Source: Delphinus delphis
Taxonomy: Eukaryota; Chordata; Mammalia; Artiodactyla; Delphinidae
Direction: 5' to 3'
Assembly (NCBI RefSeq): GCF_949987515.2
Contig: NC_082692.2
Location: 84,577,488-84,641,487 of the forward strand
DNA length: 64,000 bases
Shown piece after piece: positions 39,245 to 54,700 of this stretch; within the stretch, counting starts at the first letter, position 1; the number at the start of each line of letters is the position of its first letter. A program made the translations under genes and the position numbers. The notes beneath the pieces are model-generated. The model did not search any database. It was not told the DNA's origin and was given only the letters and a program-made list of their open reading frames with translations.

Positions 39245-41679
39245 TCACTAAAGTTTCGCGGAGGGGTCAAGGCTGCTTTCAAAGGGACAGAACACATCAC
39301 CTCTGAGGAGAAGCGAGGGGCTGGGTGTGGGCCCTTTCTGCTGCCGGCTCCCATAGGAAAACAATGTGACAATCAAGGCAGCTTTTCCTATGGTTTGAAA
39401 GGCCTGAGTTCTTCTAGCCAAGATGTAGACTTCTAGACTCTGAAATTTCTAAGTAGACACAGGAGCAGCAGGCAGGCTATATACCTACCACTCCAGGTCT
39501 GGGGGGATTTGAACCCTGAACCTCCGAGGTGTGAAGGGACAAGTTGCCTCCATCCCGCCTGCACGGGGAGAAGCCTTTAACTACTCTGTTTATCACTTCT
39601 GACATAAATAAATGAGAAAAAATCAGACCTTTGAAGAAGAAAAACTTCATCTAATATTGTTAATTAGCCATGACAAACGATGAAATAACATTGTAAATCT
39701 TTCATAGAAACAGCCACTAGATTTTAATTACACACATTCATAATTTAGCAAACAACATCGTACTCGGCTGTGAGTGTTTAATATGAAGGACACTTTAAGC
39801 TTCAGATGCCTTCGCTTGGCTTGAGTTTCAGAAACCCCGAGGTCTGCCTCCCCGCCCGCTTTGTTCTTGCAAAGAAGGGGCTTTGCGAAATGATAAATAT
39901 CTTTCTGTTGATCGGACAATGACAGGAGGAAAACTTTTGTTGTGTAAAACATCAATACATCATTCCTGTGTTTAGCAGGTCTCGCTCCAGCCAAAAAAAT
40001 TAATGTAGATTTCCTCAGTAATTATCTGAGTGATAGAAAGATAATACAGTGCAGTATTACAATAAATAGAAGGAAATTATCTAATATCCTTAATCTGCTA
40101 GGAATCAAATCGAGGTGGAGGTCTTAGCCACATTATGGCTAACAATTACGAAAGGGAAATTAACCCTTCTTTGGGAAGGGAGTTCTGGAGCCAGGAAAAA
40201 AAAAAAAAAAAAGAAAAGAAAGAAAAAGGTTCTTTAAGAAAAGAACAAGATACGTTCTCCTAATTCTGAGTATTATTCAAAACATCAGACACGTTCACAA
40301 CCAAGAGGACAATACAACTCTTTCACAGAGCTTCTCATAACTACACTTTACAAACAACTGCATTCACTTAACCTAACACATGACCTTGATCTGATACATC
40401 CATAAAATGGTATATGTATCAAGACCTTCTGATGTAAAGTTCAAAGGAGGAGAAAAATGGTGGTTTCCTTTTGGGCTCCATGTAGTTTATTTTACAGTAA
40501 AAACCATCATTCTCATATTAGCAAGCAATTTCAGACTTACTACCATGCCACTGAGAAAGTTAATTGCACTTCACTCCAAAAAACAAATTCTATACCACTG
40601 ACAACAAAAATTTAAGTAAATTTAAATGAAAAGCCAGTGTTTTCATTTGAAGAACAGCATGCATAAAATGACCCAATTGTTTTCACCCCTTCCCAAGTTC
40701 TCACACAGTAATGTAAGAGCCAATGATAGTTATATTCACGTCCAAATGATTTTTTCACTTCTTCAACAGATACTAATTCACGACGTTTAAAAAAACGGGT
40801 GAGGGAAGGAAGAGAAGAAAAATAACATTGATACAACAAAAGATCAGGGAGTTAGCTCTTGTTGAAGTAGAAAATCATGGGGCAGGGAGGGTGCTGGACT
40901 TTGGGGAGAGTGTTTCCCATCTTACTGTAAATGAAATGTTTAGAAATTGTGTATTTATATAAAATGACTGATGGCTGTTCTGTTGTCTCTGTGGCCATCC
41001 CTAGGAAAAGCTCATGAGAGCTGTCCGCGTTTGAAAAGTCAGGATATAAAAGTATACAAGGCCCATTGTCCAAAGAAAGAATTTAAAAGCAACACTGGTT
41101 GCCAAACTGTGCTCCCCACCCAGTTACCAAACACAGGATACGAGCCCGTTTGTTTACTTCTCACAATTGAATGCATACAAAAAAGGTCTCCGTGCAGTCC
41201 CCTGGACAGGTCAGTAGTCGGTGTTAAAATGCTAAAATGCCCTGATAAACCTTGCATTTCGAATCCCCTCCCTGGCGCTGCAGTCAAAGGTCTGTTTTCC
41301 TTTCTTCGCTCCTGCCTACTGCCTAACATAAACTGTCATAACTGCCCAGGACAAACGGCCCTTTTAAAACAATCAACTTAGCCTACCTCACCCACACAGG
41401 ATGGGATCTTTTTTTGTGGCTCGACTTAAAATCAATTCTGCCTTCTCTTTTCCACACCCGTCCCGTCCAAGAGTCATGAGCCGTCACCTAAATCCCAGCT
41501 GTACTGGGGCTACAGAGCACCCACCTCCCAAGGAAGGTCTTAGGTCTAAACTCAACGTGGGGCCTGACTTTCTCAAGGAAACATCTCAAGGCAACTTTAG
41601 GGGAAAAAAAAAAAAAAGAGACTAAAGTACGTTGCTCTGGCCCAGGATCAAGTGACTTACTGCAGAGGCGATCAAAAGA

Positions 41680-41705
41680 GGGGAAAGGGCGGGGGAGGGG
41701 GAGGG
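41680..41705 (+). repeat. G-rich tract, quadruplex-like
   Basis: GGGGAAAGGGCGGGGGAGGG is followed by further G-runs. Confidence 0.65.
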
Positions 41706-42549
41706 CTGCCGATTCAAAAATTATGAGCCACTAATGACTGGGGATTCAGTAAATTAATATACTTGTTCCATCTGTCAACATCCGAGTTCAGACCTTGTTA
41801 AAATCCTAACCACCAGTCCACATCATGAAATTGCTACCATGTGACTCTACTGCATGGTAGCACACAAGGCCCACCACCTGCATGGTAATTTCAGGAGGCT
41901 CCCCGCTTACCTTCGGGGAACAGGGCTCTCCTCATCATTGTTACAACAGGTCTCGGCCACATCCAGTGGCACTGTGAACACACCGCTAGAATCCAAGGAG
42001 ACGTGCCCGCGCGTCTGGGTCTACCCACCCTTCAGGATGTGAAGGCAACGTCATCTCTGCCTTTCGAAAGGGATGGCAAAGGGTGACCACGACAAACGCA
42101 GTGTCCTGGAGATGCCGAATGCTACTACAGTGTAACCACCTTCCCCTGGGTTCAGATACAAAGTATTCCCCCTTCTCCCGGCAACTCCCTTCCCAAATTC
42201 TGACACCACCATCGCCTTTGAGCGCCCGAGATGCCCCCTTTCTGACAGCAGCAATTTGGGAGAGTTAACTTTTATCCTTCCTTCTGCTGTGGAACTTTCG
42301 GCTTCATATTTCTTTATGTGCCCTCTGAGCTCATCTGAACTTTCATGTTCTCCCAGCATGCAGACGTGCATTCCAAACTATGTCTAACAGACCAAATAAG
42401 AGGTTAATAAGAAGTGGCAACAGAAAGGAAAAACACAATCCCCGGTAACTGATAAGAATGACAGTGCGGCCCTTTTTTGTTTGTCTTCAAATATAGAGTT
42501 AAAGATCTTTAAAAAACTAAATTTTGATGCCTTTGAAAAGAAAGAAGCA

Positions 42550-43350
42550 CAAAATAACAACAGGGGGTTATTGCCTGTGAGCCACAGGGGAGAAACTCCA
42601 TAATTCTTATTCTCCCTTTTGAAGGCTGTTAGAAATCTGATTCAAAAAAGCAACAGCAGAAGGGGAAACCTCTTGAGGCTGTAACCATTTCCTGTGATCA
42701 TGCATAATGTGCTTCAAAAGTGGGTTTTTACCAATTCTGTTGATCAATTGCACCTCCTTCATATCCCTTCTTTTTTCTGCTGTGTTTACATCTGATGTGA
42801 CTCAGTGACGAGCACTGTCTGAGACTGTGAAACAGGCCTGTCATGTTGATTTATGGGCGCATCAAACCACAACTTGTCCAAACTGAAGCTCGCAGTTCAT
42901 TAATTAGAGAGTTGTGACTTTGAAGTCAGCTTTCAGACTGTGGTTTTTAACATTTGGCTTAATTTATATGCTCTTGAATGTGGATCTCTAAGGAAAAAAC
43001 TGAAATTCCCTTCTTGTCTTTGAACTTCTTTTGACCGCACAATAATCATTTCTTTGTCCAGAGTGATGCCTGCAATCCCAGAGTCATTAACGCGCATTGA
43101 ACTGCCACTGATGAGTAAGCCCTACTGAATTAGAAAAACAGCCAGCAAAACAAAGCTGAGAGCCTTCTGCACAGTGATATCTCACAATTACATGCCTTCC
43201 CTCCCTGTGCCATTTCCATTTTAATTACTGTTAGTCCTTTAGATTTACATTTTAGACACTTTTTAATCTGTTCCCTTTTTTATTATAGCAGCACCCGGTA
43301 GCGCGCCACCGTACTTAAGGTTGTGTCAGCAGTTTCATTAAAACGCCTCC
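42550..43350. promoter_or_regulatory. Candidate conserved non-coding block
   Basis: This stretch is repeat-free and dense in developmental factor motifs: an AP-1/MAF-like TGACTCAGTGAC, a forkhead-like TGTTTACATC and a homeodomain-like TTCATTAATTAG. It lies in the intron between two Gln-rich exons. The call is by eye only. Confidence 0.3.
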
Positions 43351-43562
43351 TCCCCTTCACCCCCAAACTGCCCCTACTCTGCAGGGGTTTCCACCCAGGC
43401 TGCTAAACAGGACTCCAGGATGAAAACTTGGCAGGGCACGGAAAATGTACCCAATTTGTGCAGAGGGAGGAGACGGCAAAGTGAGAACGGCTGGCTCCTT
43501 CCCAGGATGTAAAACGAGCGCTTCCCGGCACCTGAGCTCAGCATCCGGGCTCCTGCGAGGGA

Positions 43563-43590
43563 CAGGGGTGGGGTGGGGGGGGGGTGGGGT
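43563..43590 (+). repeat. G-rich tract, quadruplex-like
   Basis: Five G-runs are separated by single T bases (GGGGTGGGGTGGGG pattern). Confidence 0.75.
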
Positions 43591-44467
43591 CACCTGATGG
43601 GACTCCCTGTAAACTAACGCAAGTGGCTGCCTCCTCTGGGTCAGCACAGAAGCTGTTCAGCGGGATTCGGACCTGTTTATCAAACTCTGAATTGTCATTC
43701 CAAGGAGAACACTCAAATGGAAAGAATTTGAGTCCACCGTGAAAACACGAGGAGATAAGTGACAGCGGATAACTCTGGAATGGGCAGAAAGATGTCACGA
43801 TAGTGCACACATGCCCAGAGATACTCCCCCATCTGACTGAGCCTCAGCCACATGGAACTGCGTAGAAGGTGGGACAGAAGCCCTCCCCGGGAAGGCCTTC
43901 CCTCTCATGGAGTGAATACTGTCACCTAACTGGGTGGTGGGCACGTGTGATCACTACGGGCACTTACAAAGGACCGTGTACGTAGAAGCCATTGCGATAC
44001 GCGAGCTCTTCTCGGGAAAACACAAACAGTCCAAGCCTGCCTTTAGCAGTTACGACCCGTGCAACTTGCAGAAAGAGGTTCAACAGAGATCGGGGTGTTT
44101 CGAATCTCGCTCTGACTTTTGGGGTAAGAGATTCTTCTTCCAAAGGCAAAGGCCATCACCACCTACTCAAGCTCTCTGAGCTGGGAGGGGGGTGGGGAAC
44201 CAAGTGTGCGACCAAGTATAATTTCCCTGAGTGCACCTCACCTCTCCCAGGTAGATCCTGGACCTCAGCGGTACCAGTTTGCAAAAGCAGCCCTAAAGTT
44301 TCTGCCACGATCCCTCTTCCCAGTGCCCACATGAGGTACACCTGGGGTGGTGTTATAAAATACGTGGCAGCCGGCAAATGGAACCCAGAAAACTCTGAAA
44401 GAAAACAGGACAATAACTCTCGGTCTGAAGGCTGAGAACCGATAGAGTCGGCTCAGTTGTGCAATCA

Positions 44468-45832
<1,365 letters not shown>

Positions 45833-48104
45833 CTAGAACGTTAACGAAGGATAAATAGGAAGCCAGGAAATTGCACGCCCGCAGCACTCAGCCTTCCGGG
45901 TCCAGGGACTGACCGGCATCAGCCTGCTTCCAGGACTGGCCAATTTCCCAAGTGCAGGGCATCTATCCAGAGGGGATGCAGCCACAAACCCTATTTAATC
46001 TATCAGGCACATTGATTTTAAATAAAGAAAAATAAAAGAAAACCCTGTAGCCGCTGACAAGGGCTCCCGATGGTCTGGTAAACGAACAAGGAGTTAAGGC
46101 TTAATAAATGCTACCTGGAGTGAGGTTAGTATGATCTCAGTTTCTTAATAAGAATGAGTCTTTGGTCATAGTGAGATGTAGCACGTTAACGCCAAGGTGA
46201 ATTTTGTTTTAGGGAAGAAGGCAAACAGGAACCAGTATTTTCCCGGCTGGAGCTAATACGATCCCCTTCCTCTGTGGACAGTGGTTTTAAGAACAATCAA
46301 TGAACTCTGAGTCTTGTGGACAGCTGAACCTTGAATGCACCTTCCGAACTTCGGCACAGACCCTTCCTCTGATGCCTTTTAGCCTTCCTTATTCACCCAG
46401 CACACAGATGTCTCAATTCTTTCATATTATGTGCGATACCATTAAAAGCTGCTTTCCATGACATTTCAGTGACAAACAGCTACAGTGATGAACTTGATAG
46501 CATTTCATATTTGCAACTGTTAACACGTTTCTGCACGGGCATCTCTGCAAGGAACCTGCACGCTGTATCTGAAAGGATGATGTCTTGTTCAGATAAAACA
46601 CTGACATTAAAATGACAGGCTGTCTTGGCCAAGGTTACACAAATTGTATTCAAGCGGATACCTAATGACAATGCTATGAATTCTGCAAGCTTTCTAGAAT
46701 GTAATTTAGCTATTCAAAATAATCACTGCACTTGTGTTTAATTTGCAGACTACACGAGAACCATTTTGTCAGGCCCCGTAATACAAGAAGACTATTTCAT
46801 GAAAAATTAACCCCCCCCCACACACCAAATAAAAAGATAAGGAAAGGGGAAAAAAAAAAAACAATGAAAGAAAAGACAAAACCTGTATGTCTTCTAACAG
46901 TAATATTTAACCACCTTACTTTTCTTTGGTTTCTAATCAAACATGTGACAGCAAGAAGCGAGAAGCAGTAAAGGATATACTTTGTTAAAAAGGATCTGCT
47001 GTCATCTCATGTATTACAATAAAAGGTAATAACATGTTTTGCACTTTGCCTGTGTGCCACTTAAAAAAAAAAAAAAAAACCCCAGCAGACAATAGCTGAT
47101 TAGAAGATAAAAGAATTTAAAAATCTTTCAGGGGAGCAGTAAGCAAAAGGGAGAAATGCAGTATTAATTTTATGTAACATAATGTCTTAATATGCAGTTT
47201 ATCTTGACTTTTTCACATGATTTGTCCTGTCATTTGCATAGCGAGCTCTCATTCCTAATTTCACAGTCATTATGCACTGATGTCCCGATTTCTCAGCATC
47301 ACTAATTTTGATGAACTAAAAAAGGTTCCTGAAGGTCAGATTCACGTACAGTGAACAGCCTCCACCGTTGTTGCGGGCATGTTTTGTGTGTGGGGATGTT
47401 TATGCACAAGTTTCACATTGTTTGGAAAACACTAGCTGGAACATTTGAAAATTTTCATTAACCCTAGTCTGGAAGGTCATCAATGAATCCTTCCTATTGC
47501 AGTGGCCTTTTAAGCATAGATGTAGACACACTGTAATTTTAAACAGATGGGCATGTCTGAATATTTTTATATGCAAACAGGGACAGATGTATATGAGTGG
47601 ATAAATTATCCTTTTAAAAAGATACGTCGCAGCACGAAATATCACCAATGATTAGAACAGTGAACTTGCATTTAATCTAGGACAAACACCAAGAAGACAT
47701 GATCAAAACATCTAACCACCTAGAAATTCATTCCAATTAGTCGACTCTGTCTTCATACAGCAGAAACTTTTTGAATTTTTCAATCTCTATTGGGTGCCAA
47801 TCTCTATCTTTTGAGCTGCGAAAGCCAACGTATCACAATAGAAGTTTACTTTTCCTTGAGAGTTGCATCATCATACAGGGAGGTTTGATTAAGCAAACAA
47901 AAGAACCATGTTTAAGGTTTCTTTTTTCCCCTGCGTTTCTTGGATGATGTACAATATAAATATTCTTGAGCCAAATTTCTGATGGTGATGAACAGGAAAA
48001 CAGACAGGAACAGGGTGGTGTTAAGATCTAAGCTGGTGATGAACGTGAAATTAACAGTGTTACAACAGAAACCATCATAGAAACAATCTCTTGCTCATAA
48101 TGTT

Positions 48105-48310
48105 TAAAAGGACTATGGAGAGCCTATGCAAGAGAAGGGCACCAGAGAACTTCTGGGGGTGATGGAAATGCCATCTATCTTGGCTGGGGTGGTGGTCACA
48201 GAGGATGGATACAATTGCCAAAATTCTTCCGACTGTATACTTAAAACAAATGCATTTTATGTAGGTAAATTATGCTTCAATAAAACAGATCTGAAAAGTT
48301 TTAAAAAAGG
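48105..48310 (+). mobile_element. Old L1 (L1ME-type) 3' end
   Basis: GAACTTCTGGGGGTGATGGA, GTGGTGGTCACAGAGGATGG and TATGCTTCAATAAAACAGAT match an old L1 3' UTR. It is the only interspersed repeat I recognise between 30 and 59 kb. Confidence 0.75.
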
Positions 48311-49436
48311 ACTTACATACACAGCTAATTTTTAAACCCTCATATACAGTCAACAGTTTAAATCTCCTTTTCCCAGAGTTATTTATTCAATTTTTGTTGT
48401 CATGTTACAGAACAGTAAAACGAACTTGAGTCTCCTCTCCTTTTTCCCTTTGGACATCTCGACGGAGGTGGTGACAAGTAATCAGATGCTTAAAGCAGCA
48501 GCAGGCACAGCCAAAGGAGGGAAAGGGGCGAGAAGCCTGAGTAATCCTCCAGCCCGGTGACCAGTCTCTGAATAATCAGAAGTGGGCTCTTAGATCCTGA
48601 CGGCCTTAACTTTGCTTTTCCTCTCTGAAACCACATTTTCACACAAGTTCGCTCTGAGCTTCCAAAGTGGGCTCGAGCTTCATTTATAAACATAATAAAA
48701 CTAAGATTTTTCCAAAGTTCCTCCTCCAACGTGTCAGGAAAATCAGTTAAGGAAAGCTTTCGCAAACGTAGCCAAATGAACCAGAAACCATTGTGGGGTG
48801 GGAAAAGGAAAAATAAAAAAAAAAAAAATCTGAGCACAGTGTGGGGCTTTAAATAGTTAAGAATTATAGCCTACATATCCACTGCCTTAGCTCTCGACGT
48901 CTAACTTTTTCATGTAGCTAGTCCCTCCTAATACTGGGAATCAAAGGGCAGGCGGTACCAGCGAGAGGCTATTAGAGCCCACACTTTATTGCCCATTACT
49001 ACTGAGGTCATTAGCGGCAAGAGTGATTGTACTGGTCTTAACCTATTGATCACTGTAACTACTATCATTTAATCCTGTGTTGAATGTCTGGAAAGCAGGT
49101 ACAGGCACACAAGAGAGAGTGCTTCAGCACTGAGAAATATGGCCAAGGCTTCGAAATTACACTTTGATTCATAAAATCTAGCCAGTGGTTTAAATCAATA
49201 GTATTTCAAACAGTCATGTGAGTTTTTAACTACAGCACTCTAATATTTATGAGCCCCTCTTTCAGAGTATTCAGTCGAAACTAAACTCCCCCCCCCAAAT
49301 CCATGCACCTCCTTTACCCTCCTTTAGATAAAAACATTAATTTCTGAGGTTCTGTGTGGTACGGGGCTCAGGCCTTAACTAGGAGTTCAAGCTGATGCTC
49401 GATTTCTTCCTCAAATGACAATTTAAATATAATGCA

Positions 49437-49456
49437 AAAAAAAAAAAAAAAAAAAA
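49437..49456. repeat. Poly-A tract
   Basis: About 20 A in a row; no body of a retroposon is recognisable upstream. Confidence 0.85.
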
Positions 49457-50576
49457 CCTGTATCCCCGATACTGTAACTACCTTAACTGTTTGAGTATAT
49501 AGAAATGAGTATGTTTTATGAGTTAACAATGAATCATAGAAGGCAATTTATGAAGAACGGGAATGATTCTGTCTAGCTGCCTTCAGGGATCAGAAATTCA
49601 AATTAAACTTCTGGCAGACATTTAAAGAATGCTAGCATACAAAACTGAATTTAAACACACACACACACAGTTAACACTCTTTAGTTGAGTTTCAAGGGGA
49701 AGTCATGAATTAAAAAAAAAAAAAATTCGTTGATACACTGCTGACTGATACCAACTGGGTGTGGCCCACCCCAGGTGCACACAAACCTGCGAACATGGCA
49801 GCTGGACAGCTGTGCTGGGGCCATTGGGACACGGCTGCTGGTGTGGGCCTGCTGCTACCTTCCTACCAGCCACTGGGGAGATGTCCTCTGCACCAATAAG
49901 TGCTGTGAAAAGCCCATCCAGTGCTGTGTAAATTCTGCCTGATACAGTTTTCTTTTACTTCCAAATGGCTTTATATCATCTGAACGCTAGAAGAGTATTA
50001 AAATAATATGGCTTATTTTTCTCCTCCATCCTCAACAGGGAGAGGTAGGTAAGGGGAAGGGGAAGAAAAAAATCTAAAAAGCAAACAAACAAATAAAAAC
50101 ACCCACAGAAACAATACTGATTTCTAATCTAGGACACAATTGGAGGAATTGGGTGGGAGGGGAGATGACACAATATAAATACTGAAAATAACATGTTATC
50201 CTTTCTTTTTCTTTCTCTTTAGTTTACACGCACGTTAACTCCAAGGAAATGCTGCCAGGTATAAACACACATAGATTTTTGGACCTCAGCATTTCTCGTA
50301 ATTGCTATGTGTACAAATAATGCAAATGAGAAGATAAAAACATTTTAAATACTGCTGTATTTCCATTTCTCTGGATTAAGAATTTAGAAACTACTTTTCA
50401 TCTCTGGTTATTCACCTCGTGGATGTCCCAAGAAACTTAAGTCCCTTCTAGACCTCGGGCTGTGTTTGAATGATAACTGACCAGGTAAGGCAGTGTCACT
50501 TGGTTCATCAAATAAGAGCAAAATGAATTAAATTAGAATGCTCCAGAACATCAAAACAAAACCAAAGAAAATGGCT

Positions 50577-50596
50577 ACACACACACACACACACAC
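50577..50596. repeat. (CA)n microsatellite
   Basis: About 10 CA units. Confidence 0.9.
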
Positions 50597-51582
50597 CTAT
50601 GTCAAATTTGATATGATCACGTGGAAGCGAACCTGTATAAAAGAAAATAAACAGCAAGCCCCCCCCCCGATGAAAGACAACAGTTTTCATAATTAATAAC
50701 CGAATGGATACAACTGATATATCGGCAAACAAAAAAGTTAGGAAGCTTCTATCTGTTCCCCATGGTGTTCAGAAAGAAGAAGAAGAAACACACACACAGA
50801 CACACAAAAACCCAAAAAGCCACAGATACCATGTAAAGTAGGAAAGAAAATACATTTCTGACATAATATTTCAGTCTTCAAAAAATAAAAAAAAAGCATG
50901 CTATTCACGTGGAAAGCATAATTCTGTTCCATTATAGAATTCTGTTTTTTTGTATAACTCTTTTAGGCTTCGCTATTTTGCCACAATACTGTACAAAGCA
51001 TTAAGGCAGGTAATGGTTATTATATTAATGCAAAATCATCTAAGTAGTCAGTCATTAGCATAACTGTTCTCTCAGTAACAATACAACCACCTATTAAAAT
51101 TTTAGGGGAAAAAAAGACCTCTTTAAAATGCAATTAGCATTTCATTTTTTATCATTTTGTTTATTACATTCTATCAAGAAAGGCTATCCTTCCTTCAGGA
51201 AGAATTGTATGGCCAAGACTTGCCTGCCAATCAGGTGTTATTTCAGGTTATCAAGCCTAATAAGCAATCCTGGCAACGCTCTCTGAGCTCTTCTTTTGTC
51301 TCTAAATTGTAAAAAGTGGCATAAATTCATATTTGTTTACAGCACGGGCATCTGTGGGACCTCCACTGCTCTCCTCTCACATTTCCCCCCCCCACACAAG
51401 GTTACTCCACTAGGCGCCAGCGTAACTGTTTTAGCTCTAATATCAGCTTCATTTGCATAAAAATGTAAAGTTTACATAAATTAAAACGCTTCTCCCATTA
51501 GTGACTGTTAAACACAGGAAACAGTGGAAGCTACACGTGAAAATAATCATCCAATAAGCCCTGATCTTTTCAACCTAGCAAC

Positions 51583-51606
51583 TATTATTATTATTATTAT
51601 TATTAT
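51583..51606. repeat. (TTA)n microsatellite
   Basis: About 8 units of ATT/TTA. Confidence 0.9.
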
Positions 51607-53979
51607 CTAGAAAAATGCCCCCTCTTCCTTCCTCAGTCTCTCTCTCGGAGGAGGGATGCAAAAAACTTAGCGCACGTGGATCAAACCTGCTCTGACAGTT
51701 TATATGAACAACAACAACAAAAATCGTCTTTTAAGTACTGTAAAGAAGAGGAGGGGAGAATTATTCCAAGAAGGCACCTCAGAATAGACTCTACCCACAG
51801 ATCTTTAGCTCTTGAAGAGAAAAAGAAGAGGCCTTGGCTACATAAGCTCCCTTACATTGAAGCATTATTCAAAAATAGTGAAAGGGAAGGCAACTGTATC
51901 CATCCTCTTTGACACACACAGATGATTAGAATAAGGAAAGACGACTTGGAGATGCAGCTGGAGATCAACGGATACTGTTAAATGAAGAAAAGTTAAATGT
52001 TGATCTTTTGCCCATCGAACATTTTTCTAAGACTAAGAATTAAATGGACAGCTCTTCATACTTTAACCAGCACAGAAAACATCACAGGGTGCTTAACTAC
52101 GAAAAAATGTACATCATATACATATAATTAATATATATACATATATATTTTATTATTTACTGAGATACAGGGGGGATTTTAGTTGGATTTAAACATGCAG
52201 GTAGGCCAAAATTAGATCATTCCAACATTTTTAAGGCCTGACTGAGGGTGCAATCACCCTTTCTTTCCCCCTTTTTTCAGAATTATAACTTCTGCTTCTC
52301 AAATTATGTAGTTTCTCCTGCCTATTTCCAACACCTTTACCTTATCTATCACAGTTAAGCTAAGGGGTGCAAATTAGATTCTAATGGGAAAGCATCAGTT
52401 GCTTCTTTGACAATCTCACCATTCACTGATTTATTTCTAATGGAGACAAAGCCCAACCCAAAGCTCCCTATGTGATAAAGGCCAGAACATGTTCAAAAAT
52501 GCCCAGTAAAATCAAGGCTAATGGGAAAGCCATGAAGACCCACACGCATGAAGTGGTGTGACAATTAGAGTAATTGTACAAAAAGCCATCTTCAGGACAA
52601 AGTAAAAGAAATTAAGCTGCCATAACAGTAACAGGTTAGATGAAAAAAATCAAAATTTAATGTATTCTCCCCTGTGTCATCTTGTTTTGTCAAGACATCA
52701 AATAGAATTGGGAAGTACAAAATAACAAGCCCTTGAGAAATCACAGAAGCCGACCTTTTTGATGTTGTTGATTTACCTTGTTTTCAGTTATTTGAACAAT
52801 GATGTTTCAGATTTAAGGGCCTGATAAAGCTTAAAAATTAAAACATGATACTAAGGTATCCCAAAAAAGTGCACCCCCACATTTAGCCAGCAACTTCATT
52901 GATTCGTTGCTTTCAACCGGATTTGAAAAGGAGGCACAGTGCATGTATTCAATATTTATTTCTCTCATTCTAAATTAATTTCTCTTCAAACAGCTGTCAG
53001 GTAGGAAGAAAGACTCAGAGATTATTCCAACAGTCCTCAAGTAGAGGCCCAGTTCAGGTCTCTCCAGATAGTTCAAGTTCCCAGCATCTGTAGAAGACTG
53101 CTTAGCTAAGAGGTAGCTGAGTTTTCTCTTTTTAAAAAAGAGTAAATAAAACTGAATTTAGAATGCCATTTTTGAGGAGGGGGGAAAAAAAAAAAAGTAC
53201 TGCACACTTTGAAATGACTGAAACCAATGTCCAGAAATCTCATGCTATTGCCAAGAACAGAAATCTTTCATCAAAACCAAACCAAATTCATGTCTGTCCC
53301 CAAACCCAGCCATGCAGGTGTACACGAAGCTATAGTCCTTCTCTGCCCCCGGAGAGCTACAGCTTATCAGCAACATAACTCCTAGTCTTACACGAAATCT
53401 TACGTACAAAGATATATAAAATCAATATATCACAGGATAGCTTTCTCAATTTTTATGTGTAGATGGCTGCTTCTACTAGAGCATACATATGAACCAAAAA
53501 ATGCAGCAGTAAAAAAACACATCTGTTTAAAAGACACTGAAAGTAAATAACCTAGTATTTACAAGCACTAGTAGAATTTGTAAGATCTGGACTAGTTAAT
53601 AACGATTAAATGACTGTAACTCCTTGTCATCAAATTCATATGCATTTTAACACATAACACACACACCAGACACTATGTATTTATTTACTCCAACCTTCTC
53701 TGGTCAACTGTTGCTGCCTCATCCCTCGCTAATAAATCACAAAGAACTACCTGCAGTGGACTCGCATTATTCTATTTGCCAAACTCCTAAGAGGATAGTT
53801 TTAAGTTTCCCCTTAGTGGTGTTCATCTACAACTAAGCCACAGAGTAAAATAAATTTCTTCAATCTCCTTTTCTTGGCCAAATTTTATTCACGTTTTAGT
53901 TCAAGCTAAGAAGCTCGTCACACTACCGTCTCCTGATTGTCTCAGTAAAACCCTGTAACACCAGCACACTTCTGCCACC

Positions 53980-54700
53980 TTACTCAGCTGAGATAAATCT
54001 GAAATCACATTGCTTTTAATTAATCTGGATTTTAATTTCACTGTCTCTTGCAATTGTGTGGAGGTTGGCTGAAAAGTTTGCAGAACTGGTCAGCGTCATG
54101 AAAGAGTTTATCTTTCAAGTGACAGCTCCTGTCAACTTGCAAAATACAAGGCAGTGATGGTGAGGGTTTTGTTTTTACAGTACATTTGACTGTAAACAAA
54201 CAAACAAACAAAATTCAGGCCAACCACTCCTATCACAAGCTTTCCGATAATTTATGGTTTACCAGCTGAGCAAGGTTACCCAACACTGCATGCCTTTAGA
54301 TGCATTACTTCAGCTAGTTGAGATTTAATTAAGATCACAGCCTCTAAAATCCCTGTCAAATGAAAATTCAGAGAAGACAATACACTATATAGCCTCTTGC
54401 AGAATGTTTCCATTCCGTCCTCTGGAAAAATATGAGTTAATCCGCGTTTCTATGGCTGCAGACAAAAGTTCACTAATTTTGTTTTCTTTTGACACTTAGG
54501 TTGTTTTCTATTGTATGTCATGAGATCATTCCCTTCCAGGGAGGGAAGAAAAAAATCGAGAGTGAAACACGTTGCAGAAACTGCCCTTGACATTATTATC
54601 CGACATTAGCATAGCTTAGCTATGATGTCATCACATCTTCATATAATCAGCCCATGCTTAGGAGAGTTTCATTTAATGAAATATGTTTATTTAAAAACAC
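53980..54700. promoter_or_regulatory. Candidate conserved non-coding block
   Basis: This stretch is repeat-free. It has homeodomain-like TTTTAATTAATCTGG, MEIS-like TGACAG, forkhead-like GTAAACAAACAAACA and an ATF-like TGATGTCATCA near 54624. It lies about 2.5 kb downstream of the CpG island in the FOXP1 direction. The call is by eye only. Confidence 0.3.

Noticed and set aside
49740..49945. GC-richer island that might be an exon or processed pseudogene
   Set aside because: No frame gives a recognisable protein and no splice sites or poly-A tail support it; left unassigned.
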